Source: Megaustenia siamemsis (taxonomy: Eukaryota > Mollusca > Gastropoda > Stylommatophora > Ariophantidae). From it: 64,000 bases of DNA. The notes under the pieces were generated by a model. It saw only the letters and a program-made list of their open reading frames with translations, was not told the DNA's origin and ran no database searches. The number at the start of each line of letters is the position of its first letter. The stretch's first letter is position 1. The stretch lies in contig JAVIAB010000101.1 in NCBI GenBank assembly GCA_032433765.1, forward strand, positions 63,709,592-63,773,591, read 5' to 3'. Of this stretch, positions 1 to 12,292 are shown one piece after another. Made by a program: the position numbers and the translations under genes.

Positions 1-2346
1 AGGTCTTTGGCTCAACATTTGTCGTCTGGACTTGTGGTGGCTCTATCATTTCGCGGTAAGGGGTTAATGAGGTTGGGAGGGACAGGGGTGAGGGGACTTC
101 GTAGCTCTAATTCTGTCTTTGAAGTTACATTCAAAATGTCTCACTGTTCGCCTTCATTCCCTTTGATCCCATCGTCTTGTCTTGTCCATAAAATGACTGC
201 AACGTGTTTATTTGGTCACAATCTTTTGATTTCATTGTCAAACACAAGTCTGTGTATAACTGTCAAATCTGGACTTATTTTCGATAGTGGACCAACATTC
301 TGTGAATTTTAACTTTGATGTGAGATTTTGTATTAAATCATGTTAAAACGTAGAAAAGTTGATTGTGAAAATCGCATATTTAAACCTGAATGGGAATTAG
401 ATTATTTGTTCATCTTCAATAAGGATAGTAAACCTCAGTGCTTAATTTGCGTTCAAGTGTTAGCCGTTTTGAAGGAATATAATTTAAAACGGCACTATGC
501 CACACATCATCAAAACATGTATGAGAAACATAGCATTGAAGCTAGGAAGCTTTTGGTTGAACAGCTGAAGACAAAGCTGAATCAACAGCAAAGTATGTAT
601 ACAAAGGGCAATAAAATTAAAGAGTCATCGATCATTGCATCATATACAGTTACCTATGAGCTTGCAAAATCTAAAAAACCCTTTACTGACGGAAATTTTG
701 TGAAGAAATGTGCGATTCAAATGGCAAAGGCATTCGGTCAAGAAAAAATAGCCAAAGAATTTGAATCTGTGCCTCTTTCAAAACAAACTGTAGCCAGAAG
801 AACAGAAGACATCAGTCTGCAACTGTCTCAAAGTTTAAAATCTTGTATTGAAAACTGCTCATATTTTTCGCTCGCGATTGATGAAAGTACTTACATCACT
901 GACACTTGCCAGCTTCTTATTTTTGTTAAAGTTATCCAGGAGGATTTTACTGTTATTGAAGAATTGTTGAAAGTTTGCTCTTTGCATGACACTTGTAGAG
1001 GGACAGACATATTTTCTGCAGTTCATAGTGCCGTAGATGAAGTAGGTGGTTTTGGAAAGTTGTCTGCAGTGTGTACTGATGGTTGCAAAGCTTTTATTGG
1101 TTCAAATACTGGTTTTGTTGGACTTCTAAAGCAAAACAAAATTAACGTACCTACATTGCATTGCATAATTCATCAAGTTTGTGCACAGTTTGTGCAAAGT
1201 CCATAAATCTAAAAGACACCATGGCTACTGTTGTGAAAATAACAAATTTGATAAGAGGAGGACACCAGTCTTTGAATCACAGGAAGTTTTTATCATTTTT
1301 AGAGGAAGTAGATTCTAGCTACGGTGATCTCCTGCTTTATACAGAAGTAAGATGGCTTAGTCGAGGGAAATGTTTAATAATATTTTTTTGAACTGAAGAA
1401 TGACATTTATGACTTCCTGCGAGAGAACTTACCATGCTCCATTGATCTTCAACATGCACTCAAAGACATTAATTTCCTTCATAATCTGGCATATCTCACA
1501 GACATCACACAACGTTTGAACATATTGAATTTGCAGCTACAAGGGGAAAAGCAAACCATTTTTCAATTGATGGGATATGTTGATGGTTTTAAAAAGAAGC
1601 TGAATCTATTTAGACTTTCTTTGCAAAAAAATGATCTGTTCCATTTTTCAAGTTGTAAGCAGTTGTTGTCAGAGATAGAAAGTGCAAACTTCAGTAAGTA
1701 CGCAGCTGACATTGAACATTTGATTTGTGAATTTGATCGACGATTTCAAGATTTTGAAATGTTTCGTCCGCAAACGGAAATTTTTAATAACCCAATTAAG
1801 TGCACAGTGGAGTGCCAGCCATCAGATCTTCAACTAGAGTTGTGTGACCTTCAGTGTGACCCCTTCCTCAGTACTGTAAAGGCATTAGGAGCTGACTTCT
1901 CGAAATTGCTACCAAATGAACGTTACCCGTGTCTGAGAAAATGGGCACTAAAGATGTGCTCTATATTCGGCAGCACATATCTCTGCGAGACAACATTCTC
2001 TTCCATGAAGTTAATTAAATCTAAGACCAGGAACAGAATGACCGATTCGACATTGTCCCATACTCTCCGAATCGCCACGTCAAAAATGGAAGTGGACTTC
2101 AAATCTCTGGTGGAAAGCTGTGACAAGTCACAATCGTCGCACTGAGACATTAAAGGTAATTTTAAAATGAATAATTAATGGATTTGTTACAAATCAAATA
2201 TGTAGTCAAAGTGCAAGCATTATTTATATATTACTATATCGCATAGGTCCCTACTGTCATTTTTGACGATATTCTTAAGTGTGGCCCGCGGGTCTTGGCC
2301 TTGGCTTTAATCCGGCCCTCGAGCAACCTCAAGTTGGCCACCACTG
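1..2346 (+). mobile_element. hAT-type DNA transposon (ZBED/GTF2IRD2-like transposase), decayed; left end outside window
   Basis: The element encodes a cut-and-paste transposase in three frame-shifted blocks (340-1206, 1190-1391, 1392-2145). The coding region extends to 2145 and noncoding sequence follows to a terminal inverted repeat, ttggccaccactg, at 2334-2346. The 8 bases after it (atctagat) could be the target duplication. The left terminus is not visible, so it lies before base 1. Confidence 0.75.
340..2145 (+). pseudogene. hAT transposase pseudogene with BED-type zinc finger
   Basis: The first block starts at an ATG and has a C2H2/BED-like finger (CLIC…KRHYATHH, residues ~37-60), then SLAIDES and CTDGCKAFIG, matching the first two catalytic regions of hAT transposases, and LHCIIHQ of the C-x-x-H region. 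A frameshift near 1190 moves the reading to a block with TEVRWLSRGK. A second shift near 1385 leads to the C-terminal part, ending in the hAT dimerisation region (LRKWALKMCSIFGSTYLCET). Two frameshifts make it inactive as read. It resembles the transposase-derived part of GTF2IRD2 and related ZBED proteins. The reading across the frameshifts is by similarity of motif order. Confidence 0.75.
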
Positions 2347-2500
2347 ATCTAGATTATCACTTTTATTTGGTCGTCACAGGGAAGATTAGATATGATCTAG
2401 ATTATCACTTTTATTTGGTCGTCACAGGGATCAGATACGATCTAGATTATACCTTTTATTTGGTCGTCACAGCGAAGATCAGATACGATCTACATATCCT
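2346..2500. repeat. Minisatellite, 45-48 bp unit, about 3 copies
   Basis: Three consecutive units begin gatctagattat and contain ttatttggtcgtcacag. The hAT right end abuts the first unit exactly, so the transposon probably inserted into this array. The following 2500-2700 shows nothing recognisable. Confidence 0.8.
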
Positions 2501-2709
2501 CTGTTGATGGATATCACAGGGAGTACCAGGAAGAATCTATATTCAGTCTGTTGTTTTTTTTTCTAGCAAGTAGTCAGTCAGCTGTGAGTCGCTAATTATT
2601 AGCCCAGGATCTGATGTGCATCATCATTGCCCAGAAATAATGTTCCGCACGCAACAATCCCACCAAGATGTAGATTTTACTATTATCTCCATAACATATG
2701 TGAGCATTC

Positions 2710-2830
2710 ATCATCATCATTGAATGCCGTCTCCGAATCGAAGTTTGGCTACCATGGAGCGCCATTCCGCTCTGTCTCTTGATTTTATAGTGCAGGTTGT
2801 CATATGCTAAAATAAATTAAGATTGCAATA
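2710..2830 (-). mobile_element. LINE family M, 3' end fragment
   Basis: Starting with catcatcatcatt (the reversed (ATG)n tail), the segment matches the reversed 3' end of the family M copy at 41450-41583 and the copy at 46000. It holds only non-coding tail and the last few codons. Confidence 0.6.
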
Positions 2831-2989
2831 CATTCTAAATCAACTTTTGTTCATTCACAACACTCTAATTGTGTTTATTACTTCAAGGAAACTTTGGCAA
2901 GTCTAAAATGTATATCGATTTTTTTTGTTCGCAGCTTTGACATCTGGCGAAGTCCCTAGAAGCTAGGAATTGTGCATGTTAATCCGTTT

Positions 2990-3232
2990 TTCCCAGGCAG
3001 CTGCGTGCACAGGGGTCCCTCGCCGCAAAGGCATGTAACTCAGTCTTGGAGGTACTGATTTTTTTCCCCGTCCGTGAGTAATTGGCGTTTGAAGCCGGGC
3101 ATTACTGCTGACACCATGGGTGGTTGTCGCAGAGAGGAATCATAAATAAAAATCCATACTGGTGCAGCCGGGATTTGAACCCACAATATGTCTGTCTCGA
3201 GGCCGGGGTCTTGCCTCGATACCAAATAGTCA
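2990..3232 (-). repeat. tRNA-derived SINE, family 2 (copy 1)
   Basis: On the minus strand the head contains a B-box (gggtttcaa-like, read as gggtTCAAATCCCGG at about 3168-3182) and the region upstream resembles an A-box (gtctcgaggc). The body matches the copy at 52440-52690 through the cggcgagggtccctg-type segment and the ggaaaa end. Two copies in opposite orientation establish it as an interspersed repeat. Confidence 0.7.
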
Positions 3233-3539
3233 CCCTATCTTAAATTTAATTTTAGTAATTAGCAAATTAGCAAGTGGTGTGGGAATAAATGTAGAACGTT
3301 TGTTCAGGAGTTGTGCATAAAGACTTCACAAGGTGTCAGAGCTACACACACTGTTGTCTGTAATAAAAAAAAAATATTATTTATTTTCTAAATTCAGATG
3401 TAATCGACGGGCAGATATGTAAGCAATGTCAGCTATAAATGGCTTCAATGTGAATAAAAACTGTAATATGATAAAACCTGCATGTGCCTGAAACATTTGT
3501 TATTCGATTATTAAGCGACTACAATAAACAACTCTATAA

Positions 3540-3890
3540 TCTATTGACCTTTCAAGCCGTGGCTGGCCCATAGGGCATAGACCCAGATACTCGTTTTCTT
3601 CTATATTAATTCTCATTCTAGAAGTTTCAATCCTTGCAAAGATCGTTTATCAGATATCGATATTTGTCTCTATTTTGTGCAAACAACTGTATCTCATTGA
3701 GGGAACCGATTCCTGTTGTATTTTCCTCTCTGATCAATGTTCTTCTCGGTGCCTCTCTGGATTGGCCACTTTTCCTCTTACCTGTTTTTTCCTACATGAG
3801 GACTTGCTTTGTTATTCTGTTGTTATTTCTACTCATCACGTGTCCAACATATGACCATCGCTTTTTTATTACTGATGATATACAGTTCTA
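3540..3890 (-). mobile_element. LINE family C, 3' fragment
   Basis: Read on the minus strand it matches the C-terminal part of the reverse transcriptase of family C seen at 36602-37209: a GHV-type motif followed by a basic R/K-rich stretch and the 3' tail ggtcaatag. It is 5'-truncated and interrupted by stops. The 3' end is at about 3540. Confidence 0.6.
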
Positions 3891-3984
3891 TAAGCGTCTT
3901 CTTAATTCTCTAATCTGATAATCATTCTGTTATTATAGACGTCGGTAAAATCTAAGGAGTAAAATAAACTGGCTATTACTACGC

Positions 3985-4645
3985 CACAACGAGAATGGTC
4001 TCAGTCTGCAAAGTAAAACCGCTAAGTAAGAATGGTTATATAGAAGAAATAGTCGTCATTATCATTCAACATAAACAATAAACAGGACACATCTGAAACA
4101 AGACCAATGCGTCAAATACTTGGGCACAATAATAACATCACATGGAAGATTCATCACGAAATTAAAAGCAGAATAGCTCAGGCCAAAATAGTATTTCACA
4201 GAAAATGAAAAAAATGTCTCTTGCAACAAGTCTTTGTCAACGAAAGTTAGAAAGAGGTTTCAGCGGTGCTATATATAGCCTATTCTCACCTATGGAAGCG
4301 AATCATGGACAGTAGACAAACACATGAAAATGCGAATAGAAACCGCGGGGATATGACTTCTGAGAATAATTTTGAAAGCGCACTGGACAGCTAAAAATAA
4401 TAGTGAGAACATTCTCAAAGAGAATAATACAAAAAGCTAGATCTTAAAGAAAATAACAAAATACAAATTCAATTGTCATTTATCGGGCAAATCACGAGAA
4501 GAAGAAAATTGGAGGACTTTGTTACAACTGGCAAAGGAGATCACGAACGGCAAAGAGAGAATATACTATAAAAGGTATACGTTGCACTGTGAATAAAAAA
4601 ATTGTGGAAGGACAACATGATCGCTACACCACTATCAACGCTTAT
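3985..4645 (+). mobile_element. RTE-type LINE family A, degenerate 3' fragment
   Basis: The sequence follows the family A copy at 55370-56040 segment by segment (for example gcgtcaaatacttgggcac, then agaatagctcaggccaaaat, then gcgaatcatggacagtagac). It is full of indels and codes for nothing intact. It covers the thumb and C-terminal region of the RTE reverse transcriptase. Confidence 0.65.
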
Positions 4646-5224
4646 AAATATGTCAGTGTTGATAAATAAATACATAACAACGCTCTCTATGTCAGGGTGA
4701 TATTAGTAGTGTGTCAGTGTTAGTCTCTAGCCACAACGCCTTTAGTCCCCCATTGAATACATTGCCATAGACCGATGCATACGAGATATATTAGTTGTGT
4801 ATTGAGTTAAGAGCCTTTTATTATACCTTCTTTAATATCAAAGTTTACAACCTGATTTGTTTTATACCCATTCTTTCATTAGTTATTTTCATGTCCTCAT
4901 ATGAGATGGCTCATCTCCTGATTCATTCTAAGGCACAGGGTATCTAATGCATGCAATAGGTATATGAATTAGAACGTACGGACAAACTTTGAACGTTTTC
5001 CTAGAAACATCCACAGCGTGACTAAAGCTAGACGTAAGATGGTAAATTAACACAAAAAGAAAAGTATGATTTATTATATTCATTTTTTAAAGTTGACAAC
5101 CAGAGCCCACACACTAAAGACATGACTTGTGTGATGTAAGGGAGATGCTATCATATATGATAATGACATAGCAGGAAGTAGAAGAAAATTGCAGAAGAAC
5201 TCATTACTTTGTGACATTGAGAGT

Positions 5225-5505
5225 ATACCTGATGTTGATCTTGATCCTTCTCGCGCTGATAGACGTCGTATTGTCATAGTGTTTTTTCGCCATCAATCTC
5301 TTTACTTTGCGAGATGTTCAATGTTATCTAATGAGTCTATTATTGCCAACTTTTCTTCTCTTAAAAGTGCTCTTTTCAGTGTCTCTCTAGGTCGTCCTCT
5401 TTTTCTGTATCCTGAATTTTCCCATAGAGGAGCCTCTTTTGGAATTCCTTTGTTGCCTCTTCTCAGCTCATGTCCGACATATATCCACCATGTCTTCTAA
5501 TTCTA
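5225..5505 (-). mobile_element. LINE family C, C-terminal fragment
   Basis: On the minus strand this parallels the C-terminal part of the copies at 36840-37080 and 53330-53590, with a GYRK/RRKTLE-like basic stretch and a WR-motif near the end. It is truncated at both ends and old. The stretch 4650-5220 before it shows no recognisable gene. Confidence 0.5.
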
Positions 5506-5599
5506 TATGAGACCGTTGATTGTGTGGCCATTGCTGTTATCTATATTTTATTGTTGAATTAATTAAATCTTCCATAGATAATTCTTCTTAGCCATTTGT

Positions 5600-5990
5600 C
5601 TTCAAAAGCATTTACGTTTTTTTCATTCTATTTCCCTCGTTTTCCAGCTTTCACATGCTTAGTAATTGCTGTTAATGCGTCTGAGTTGAAACACATCTCA
5701 GAGGGCATTGGTGATGTCCGCCCGATCCATTGGTTGACCGACTTCAATGACAGAGCTGTTAGCCAACCTGTCTGCACTTTCATGTTCCCGTACTCCCGCA
5801 TATCCAGGGTTGTAGACAAAGTTGACCCTAAGTATTTTTGATTTCTGAAGTGACTCTACCCATTGCCTGCGTACAGAGCCCGCTTTCACTATTTTAACAC
5901 GCTCATCGATTAACTTAGTATGCAAGCGTGAGTGTAGTCGTGTGACTAAATAAGTGGTAGAAGCGTGAGTGTAGTCGTGAGACTCTAACA
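5600..5990 (-). mobile_element. LINE family F, RNase H fragment
   Basis: The minus strand encodes an RNase H C-terminal block: RRQWVESLQKSKILRVNF, then VYNPGYAGVREHESADRLA, then GQPMDRADITNAL. This is the same motif order as family F at 32780-32960 and 58180-58340 (VPGHAG…ERAD, QPMDR). It is a 5'- and 3'-truncated fragment. Confidence 0.65.
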
Positions 5991-6044
5991 AGATAAATGT
6001 TCATGAATGTCACTGACAGAATAACTAGTATACTCAACTCAGTG

Positions 6045-6525
6045 ACAGACTAATCCACAAGACTCACCTCACCAACAGACAAATTATAAAGCTCAACTCA
6101 CCGACACACTAATTTCGAGATTCAATTCACTTTCAGGTTAATATTGAGAGCCAATCTACTGACAGGCAATCTACGGGACTCAACTCTGACATTCATAAAA
6201 AATCAACTCTAACAGACTAATTACGAGACTCAATTCTGACAGACTAATTACGAGACTCAACTCTGACACACTAATTACGAGACTCAACTCTGAGACATTA
6301 ATTACAAGACTCAACTCTGACACACTGATTACGAGATTCAACTTTGACACACTAATTACGAGACTCAACTCTGAGACACTAATTACGAGACTCAATTCTG
6401 ACACACTGATTACGAGATTCAACTTTGGCACACTAATTACGAGACTCAGCTCTGACAAACTAACTATGAAACTCAACTTTGAGATATTAATTACGAGACT
6501 CAACACTGGCAGACTAATTTCGAGC
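6045..6525. repeat. Minisatellite, 27-bp unit, about 17 copies
   Basis: The unit is close to ctgacacactaattacgaga plus ctcaact. Because 27 is divisible by three, the minus strand stays open and would read LSLVISVSE repeatedly. There is no start context or neighbouring exon, so it is treated as a satellite. The next stretch, 6530-7190, holds nothing recognisable. Confidence 0.85.
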
Positions 6526-7211
6526 ATCCAGTTGCTCATTTCATCTAATGGTTTACTCCCGGAAACCTTACTATACATCAATCAAAATGCGTATCAAACA
6601 AAGGAAGCGAGGGTGCATATTTTACGATGCTTTTTCTCCTGTACTCCATCTTCTTGGATAGCAGAGGAAAACAGTGGTGACTCATCGACATCGCTTATTT
6701 ACTATCCATGCATTAAATATTTTTATTATTGGATTAGATGCTCTATGTAGGTAATTGATTGCATCGTTATTTTTATTGGTCGTCAGTAATTTGTTGAATT
6801 ATCACAGTGGTTACCTCTTTATGGATGCTGTTCTTTGAAACGACAGCTGTGGTAACACATGGTAGTAAGACAAGCTGTTACACCAACATGTTACACTTTA
6901 GTAATCCTACTTTAGTAATCCTGGATAAACTTGCATTTCAACAAAACAACAGTGTACAACAGTTTTCCTACCGAGATAAAACTGTGTGAACTTAACAAAA
7001 ACAGCTTGATGAAATGTTTTAATGACTCTGATTATTGTTTCCAAAACTTCTCTGGCAATTGTCATCAAAAGAACTTTAATTTCAAATTGAACCCTCGAAC
7101 TATTAAAATGCATGATAACTAAAAATATACTCTTTTGCTTATGGCTTCATACGAAAGTGTACGATATGTTAGTATCAGTATAATTATTCATTTATTGATA
7201 ACACAAAATTG

Positions 7212-7420
7212 ATGAGGTGACTGAGTGGTTAATGCACTAACTACAAAACATAAAAAGTCTGGTTCAAATGACGTGACGTGACTACTCTGTGCAGCTTCTC
7301 GTGGAGCAAACCACATTCTGACATAGACCAGGTTCAGTGGTATCTTCCCTAACTGACAACACGTCAATCCTAAAACAACACTCATCCAACAGAACCTGTT
7401 CTGTACTATCTTCCTTAACT
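7212..7420 (+). repeat. Putative tRNA-Leu/Ser-like SINE head, family 4
   Basis: The segment gaggtgactgagtggtta (7214-7231) resembles a tRNA-Leu/Ser 5' end with A-box, and ctggttcaaatga (7259-7271) is a B-box-like element at the proper distance. No second copy was found in this window. The 3' limit is a guess. Confidence 0.35.
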
Positions 7421-7739
7421 GAGACTTACAGAGACAGCAACCTCTGGATATAAACGTCCTGGATAAACGTCCCACCACAAGCTGTGGCGATTGTTCATTT
7501 CCAAAATGGTTTTCTTGTGGCTTTACCCTCAGATGATCACTGTATAGTGAGATCCGATGCCTAGCACTATCGGAAAAGCTGCAACAAATTGTAGGTCCCG
7601 TGAGCACTAATGCTTGTTAAATAACCTTAATAGTTGTAAGACGAAAAGAGTAAAAAAAATGTCACATCCCGGGCAATAACTGTTAAGCAGATTCACTAAT
7701 ACTGAAGAAGGTTTGAGCCTAGTCAGTGGTAGGGTGTGC

Positions 7740-7860
7740 TAAACACTCCAAAGTATGATGACAGCTTTACAAGGAAGGAACACAACACAATACTGACGTT
7801 TCGGCTAGTGACCTTCTTCAGAATACAGGGACAACGACAACAAACGGTGAAGCACAATTA
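7740..7860 (-). repeat. Penelope-like element terminal fragment with hammerhead-like motif (tentative)
   Basis: On the minus strand, ctgaagaaggtcactagc is followed by cgaaacgtcag (7793-7820). This matches the spacing of a hammerhead ribozyme core (CTGATGA, stem, GAAA) but has A for T in the core. Such motifs are known from Penelope-like retroelements. No Penelope coding sequence is visible nearby. Confidence 0.3.
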
Positions 7861-8104
7861 TCAACAACTACATGTTAGATGATCAAGTGGAGGGCTCGGA
7901 AAGTAGGATGTAGAAATAAGTTTGAGCTTAGTCACCGAGCGGTCTAGAAAATAGAATTTAAATATTTAAATGTGCAAGACAAAACAAACAAAATATATAC
8001 ATTTTGCAATACTTGGAAAAAGTGAGTAATGTTATAGAAATAATGTTTTAATCAACTATAGAAAAAGCGAACTGCTATTTGAAAGGCAAACAGAAGCATC
8101 ACTT

Positions 8105-8425
8105 TTGTGTTACTTGGTGAGGTAATTACGAACATATGACATACTCGTCTTTTCATTTGTTTGTCTACTGTCCATGATTCGCTTACATAGGTCAGAATAG
8201 ATTTTATATAGCACCGAGGAACTCTTTTTCTCACTTCTATTTAACATAGATTTGTTGCAAAATATATTTTCCATTTTCTTAAATGCTATTTTGGCCAGAG
8301 TTACTCTGCTTTTTATTTCTGTGGTTTATCTTATGTTATTATTGTGACAAGTATTTGAGGCGTTGCACTTGTTTCAGAATTGCCCTGTTTATTTGTATGG
8401 TCCTTGATGAGTTATACAAAAGGGA
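8105..8425 (-). mobile_element. RTE family A, C-terminal fragment
   Basis: The minus strand reads KRVPRCYIKSILTYVSESWT and VDKQMKRR, the same block as ILTYGSESWTVDKQMKRRLE in the family A copy at 11880-11940. It is truncated on both sides. Between 7860 and 8100, and again from 8430 to 8740, nothing else is recognisable. Confidence 0.65.
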
Positions 8426-8744
8426 AAACAAAAGTTAATGCTTGATTTATTTGTGGCGTTAGCCTTCCCATGTCTCTTGGTAATTATATATGATATTTAA
8501 CCTTCTCGGATAACGGAAACATATCAGGGGATCTCTTGTGCGATTGTGCATTTAAAAGACCTCTGGGCAGTTACAACCGAATAGAGTACGTGATTACATG
8601 AGGCCGCTCTCTTGTAAAAACTGACAGAAAAATCCTGTCCATACCGTTGATCCTGTACCGTGCAACGGAGTTAGTGTACGTGGGTCTGTAGTTACCTGTG
8701 ATTTTGTGTAGGTTTTCACTGCACCTCGTCCAGTGTGCAGTGAT

Positions 8745-9640
8745 GATCATCACATCAAGTACTGGGCCTGCTGACGTAGGGGATCATGTCTCTCCACAAC
8801 CTTTGATCTCGACAGTTATTATTATTTCTGTTGTTGACCTTCTGCGAAGCCATTCTCATAAGCTGTCTGGTATCTTTTCTCTTTGCTTCCCTCTATATCT
8901 TCGGCCCTCAATGTTTCCAATTGTCACAATATATTCCAGTTGTTCTCTTATCATTACATGACCAACAATGATGATTGTGTTCTCCTAATATTGGAAATTA
9001 GCTCTCTTTTTGCATTGACCTCTTTCAGAACATGTTCATTACTCTTCTTAGCTGTCCATTGTATTCTCAAAATTTTCCTGCAAATCCACATTTCTACAGA
9101 CTCCTGTGATTTTCTTGTCTGTTTTCCTATTGTCCATGATTCACTTCCATATGTTAAGACTGGCCCTACATAACATTTAAGAACTCTTTTTCTTTTTTCT
9201 ATTATCAAACATTGATTGCATATTATCTTCCTCATTTTCTGGAAAGCTGCTTTTGCCTGAGCCATTCTGCATCTCACCTCTTTTGTACATCTTCCGTGTG
9301 AGGTTTACAAAGTTCCAAAATATTTAAATTCATTTACTTGTTTTAATATTGTTCCACTTGTCTTTATTTTGCACTGAGGTGATGTCTTTTCTTTGTTGTT
9401 ACAATTACTTCTGTCTTTTTGCAATTAAGGTTGAGTCCTTATTTTTGCTTTCTCTCACTATAATGTCCAACATTTCTTGTAACTCATTTTCACTTTTATT
9501 TCTTAATACTGTATCATCAGCATACCTTAGATTATTTATATTATGACCTCCAATTGTTATTCCAGACATTGGCCTTATGGATCTTAAAATAATATCACTA
9601 TAAATATTAAACAAATCTGGTGACATCACACATGCCTAAC
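8745..9640 (-). mobile_element. RTE family A' (BovB-like), 3' part
   Basis: The minus strand encodes, in order, [29 protein letters not shown] (reverse transcriptase catalytic YADD), RMAQAKAAFQKM, KCYVGPVLTYGSESWT and QTRKSQESVEMWICRKILR, ending in an (ATG)-type tail near 8745. This order and wording are typical of BovB/RTE elements. Frameshifts separate the blocks. It is truncated at about 9640, inside the reverse transcriptase. Confidence 0.75.
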
Positions 9641-9651
9641 AAACCTTTTAC

Positions 9652-9652
9652 G

Positions 9653-9727
<75 letters not shown>

Positions 9728-9763
9728 GTAATTGTTTTATGTATCATTATTTATATATACATA

Positions 9764-9820
<57 letters not shown>

Positions 9821-9822
9821 TT
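9652..9822. repeat. AT dinucleotide microsatellite
   Basis: Two long TA tracts (about 9653-9725 and 9755-9822) are separated by a short unique spacer. The array abuts the truncated 5' end of the RTE copy. From 9850 to 10130 nothing is recognisable. Confidence 0.95.
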
Positions 9823-10129
9823 TATTAGCATCATTTATTCGGCCTACGTAACTGGGTAGTAGATTGGGTTTTAGTGCATGAAATGTAATATATTTTTAGT
9901 ATTTTTATTTTCTCTCATCACGAAGGCTATTGAAATGTTAACACCTAGAATTCATGCAGTGGTAAGTGATATGAAACAGCATTTTAGTAGTACATTGTGA
10001 CATTTTTTCTGTTAACCGAAAAAGTTGTAAATAAATATCTCCGAGTATTGCTTTTCTCTCATTAACACGGCAACTTTCAAAAATTCACAACGGATACAAT
10101 GTAATGAAAAAAATAGGAATCATTTCACA

Positions 10130-10465
10130 TCTGCAACAAACAGATCCAACAAGTTGATTAGCTGTGCTATCGTTGAAGATGGTAAACCAATGGATCGTGT
10201 TGATGTCACAAATGCCCTCCGAGATGTGGCACGGACAGAGTGCTTCGATAACCATGAGTCCTCGTCACTCCTTCTGGTGAAATAGATGGGAGTTAAGATA
10301 GGCACAGCGATAAAAGAGAAACTTAGTAGGCGTATAAGATGACTTGCCAAGCAAGACAGAACTGGAATCGTTAATCCATGCACAATGCGGGCCTTCATGA
10401 GAAGCGGATCTGAGCAACTATGGACATGTTCGGAAAGCAGTGATTCGCGAATAACTCACTTACTC
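10130..10465 (+). mobile_element. LINE family F, 3' end fragment
   Basis: The + strand reads NRSNKLISCAIVEDGKPMDR, VDVTNALRDVARTECFDNHE and further, with the QPMDR-like motif and the final SGSEQLWTC block seen at 33130-33160 and 58530-58570. This is the C-terminal tail downstream of RNase H. Single stops interrupt it. The region 10470-11280 is AT-rich and shows no gene. Confidence 0.65.
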
Positions 10466-11282
10466 AATAAATATACAATCACGCCTTAAGTTTAAACACA
10501 TGAAATGAGTGAGATCTGTAGATCAAGACCACTTCACAGCTAGTATCCAGAAATCACTTTATTAAAGTTACTGTATTATAGCTGTTTTGGCTAACATTCT
10601 ATGTGAACCGACTTATTTTATATGTGTTTTGGTTTAGTCTGCAAAATATGCAGAACGGGTAAATAACTGTAATCTGTCAACTAAACCGATTATTGCCACA
10701 CACAAATAATCATGTCAATTTTAAAATGAGATTCATTTGGCAAGATTAAATTATAAAAAGGTTGATCATTTAAAACAGAGCGTATATGAAGGATAAAGGC
10801 ACGCTGGTGTCACTGACTCTAATATCGGTCAGAAATCGTTCTATTACATATGGTTCAGTGTTTAGTGTTGTCTTATCACAAATCTGAAACATCTTAGTTT
10901 GTATTTTACTTTATACAATATATGAGATAAATATACGAACATTATAACAACATGGGCATTATATTACAGCGATCAAAAGGCGTAAATTAGTAGAATCCAT
11001 CAGTACAATAATTTAAGGAAATAGGCGATAAACAAACACAAATAAGGAATGACATAATGAATACACAGGAGCACGGTATTACACTTTACATATGCTATTT
11101 TTCTTTAATTTTACTGTTATTGACTTGAAGATAAGACAGAAGAAGAATGTGACAGCGATAGGGGAGTGGAGAGAAAAGCCATTGTCGATGTCGGTAACTC
11201 CTGAGGAATAAATGACAGAGGTGGAGTAAATGGATGCATATATTATATGTAATACTAAATATGATATATATATATATATATC

Positions 11283-12292
11283 AATGTCAACATTGATGGC
11301 AAGGATCTGCGAATCATAAAAAACATGTTTTGGCAACAAACAGCAGCTATACGAATTAACAGCCAACAGGACAGTTTCAATTTATAAAACAAGAAGTCAG
11401 ACAAGGCTGTGTTTTGTCACCGGATTTGTTTTCACTTTACAGCGAATATATTATGAGATCAATAGTAGACAACAATGGAATTGAAGTCAACGGTCACAAC
11501 ATAAATAATTTGCGATATGCGGATGACACAGTCTTAATAGCAGAGACAGAGAACGAACAACACGAAATTATAGACATAATATTAAAAGAAAGCAACAAGA
11601 AAGGTCTCAGTCTGAATAGTAAGAAAACAGAAGTAATGGTTAAATCGAAGAAACAATCATCACCATCATGCAGCACAAAATAAACGAGACAAATCTGAAA
11701 CAAGTGCAACGTTTCAAATACTTGGGCAGAATAATAACATCATATGGGAGATGCACCGCAGAAATAAAAAGCAGAATAGCTCAGGCCAAAATAGCATTTC
11801 AGAAAATGAAAAATATCTTATGCAACAAATCAATGTCAATAAAAATGAGAAAGGGAGTTCATAGGTGCTATATAGAAGCAATTCTGACCTATGGAAGCGA
11901 ATCATGGACAGTGGACAAACAAATGAAAAGACGATTAGAGGCCACAGAGATGGCATTTCGAATAAGAATGTTGAAAGTTTCCTGGACAGATAAAAAGACC
12001 AATGAGGAAGTTCTCAGAGGCCAACACAAAAACGGAGCTCTTAAAAAACATCAGAAAGAAGCAATCAATATTTTTCGGGCACATCATGAGAAGAGGAAAG
12101 TTGGAATACTTGGTTACAACTGGCAAAATAAAAGGAAAGAGAGATCGCGTACGACACAAAGAGAAAATACTGGATAGCTTGGTGTCATGGCATGGAAAAC
12201 AGTCAACAACAGAACTGATACGATGCACTGTAGATAGAAGATTGTAGAAGGACATGATCACCTACGCCAACCGGTAAGGCACATGATGATGA
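11283..12292 (+). mobile_element. RTE family A (BovB-like) LINE, 5'-truncated
   Basis: The copy covers the catalytic part of the reverse transcriptase to the 3' end. RQGCVLSPDLFSLYSEYIMR, HNINNLRYADDTVLIAETE, FKYLGRIITSYG, RCYIEAILTYGSESWTVDKQ and FRAHHEKRKVG-type blocks appear, in two or three frames because of frameshifts near 11680 and 12000. It ends with ggtaaggcacatgatgatga, an (ATG)n tail typical of RTE elements. It is very similar to the copy at 54310-56064, so the family was active relatively recently. Confidence 0.85.

Noticed and set aside
5628..5991. An independent host gene with a VYNPGYAGV motif
   Set aside because: The motif is the RNase H region of LINE family F, which occurs in several other copies in the window.
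6180..6581. 133-codon minus-strand frame of repeated LSLVISVSE
   Set aside because: This is a 27-bp minisatellite read in its open phase. The unit length, not selection, explains the lack of stops.
9620..9859. Frame of repeated YIYI across an AT array
   Set aside because: It is the translation of a dinucleotide repeat.
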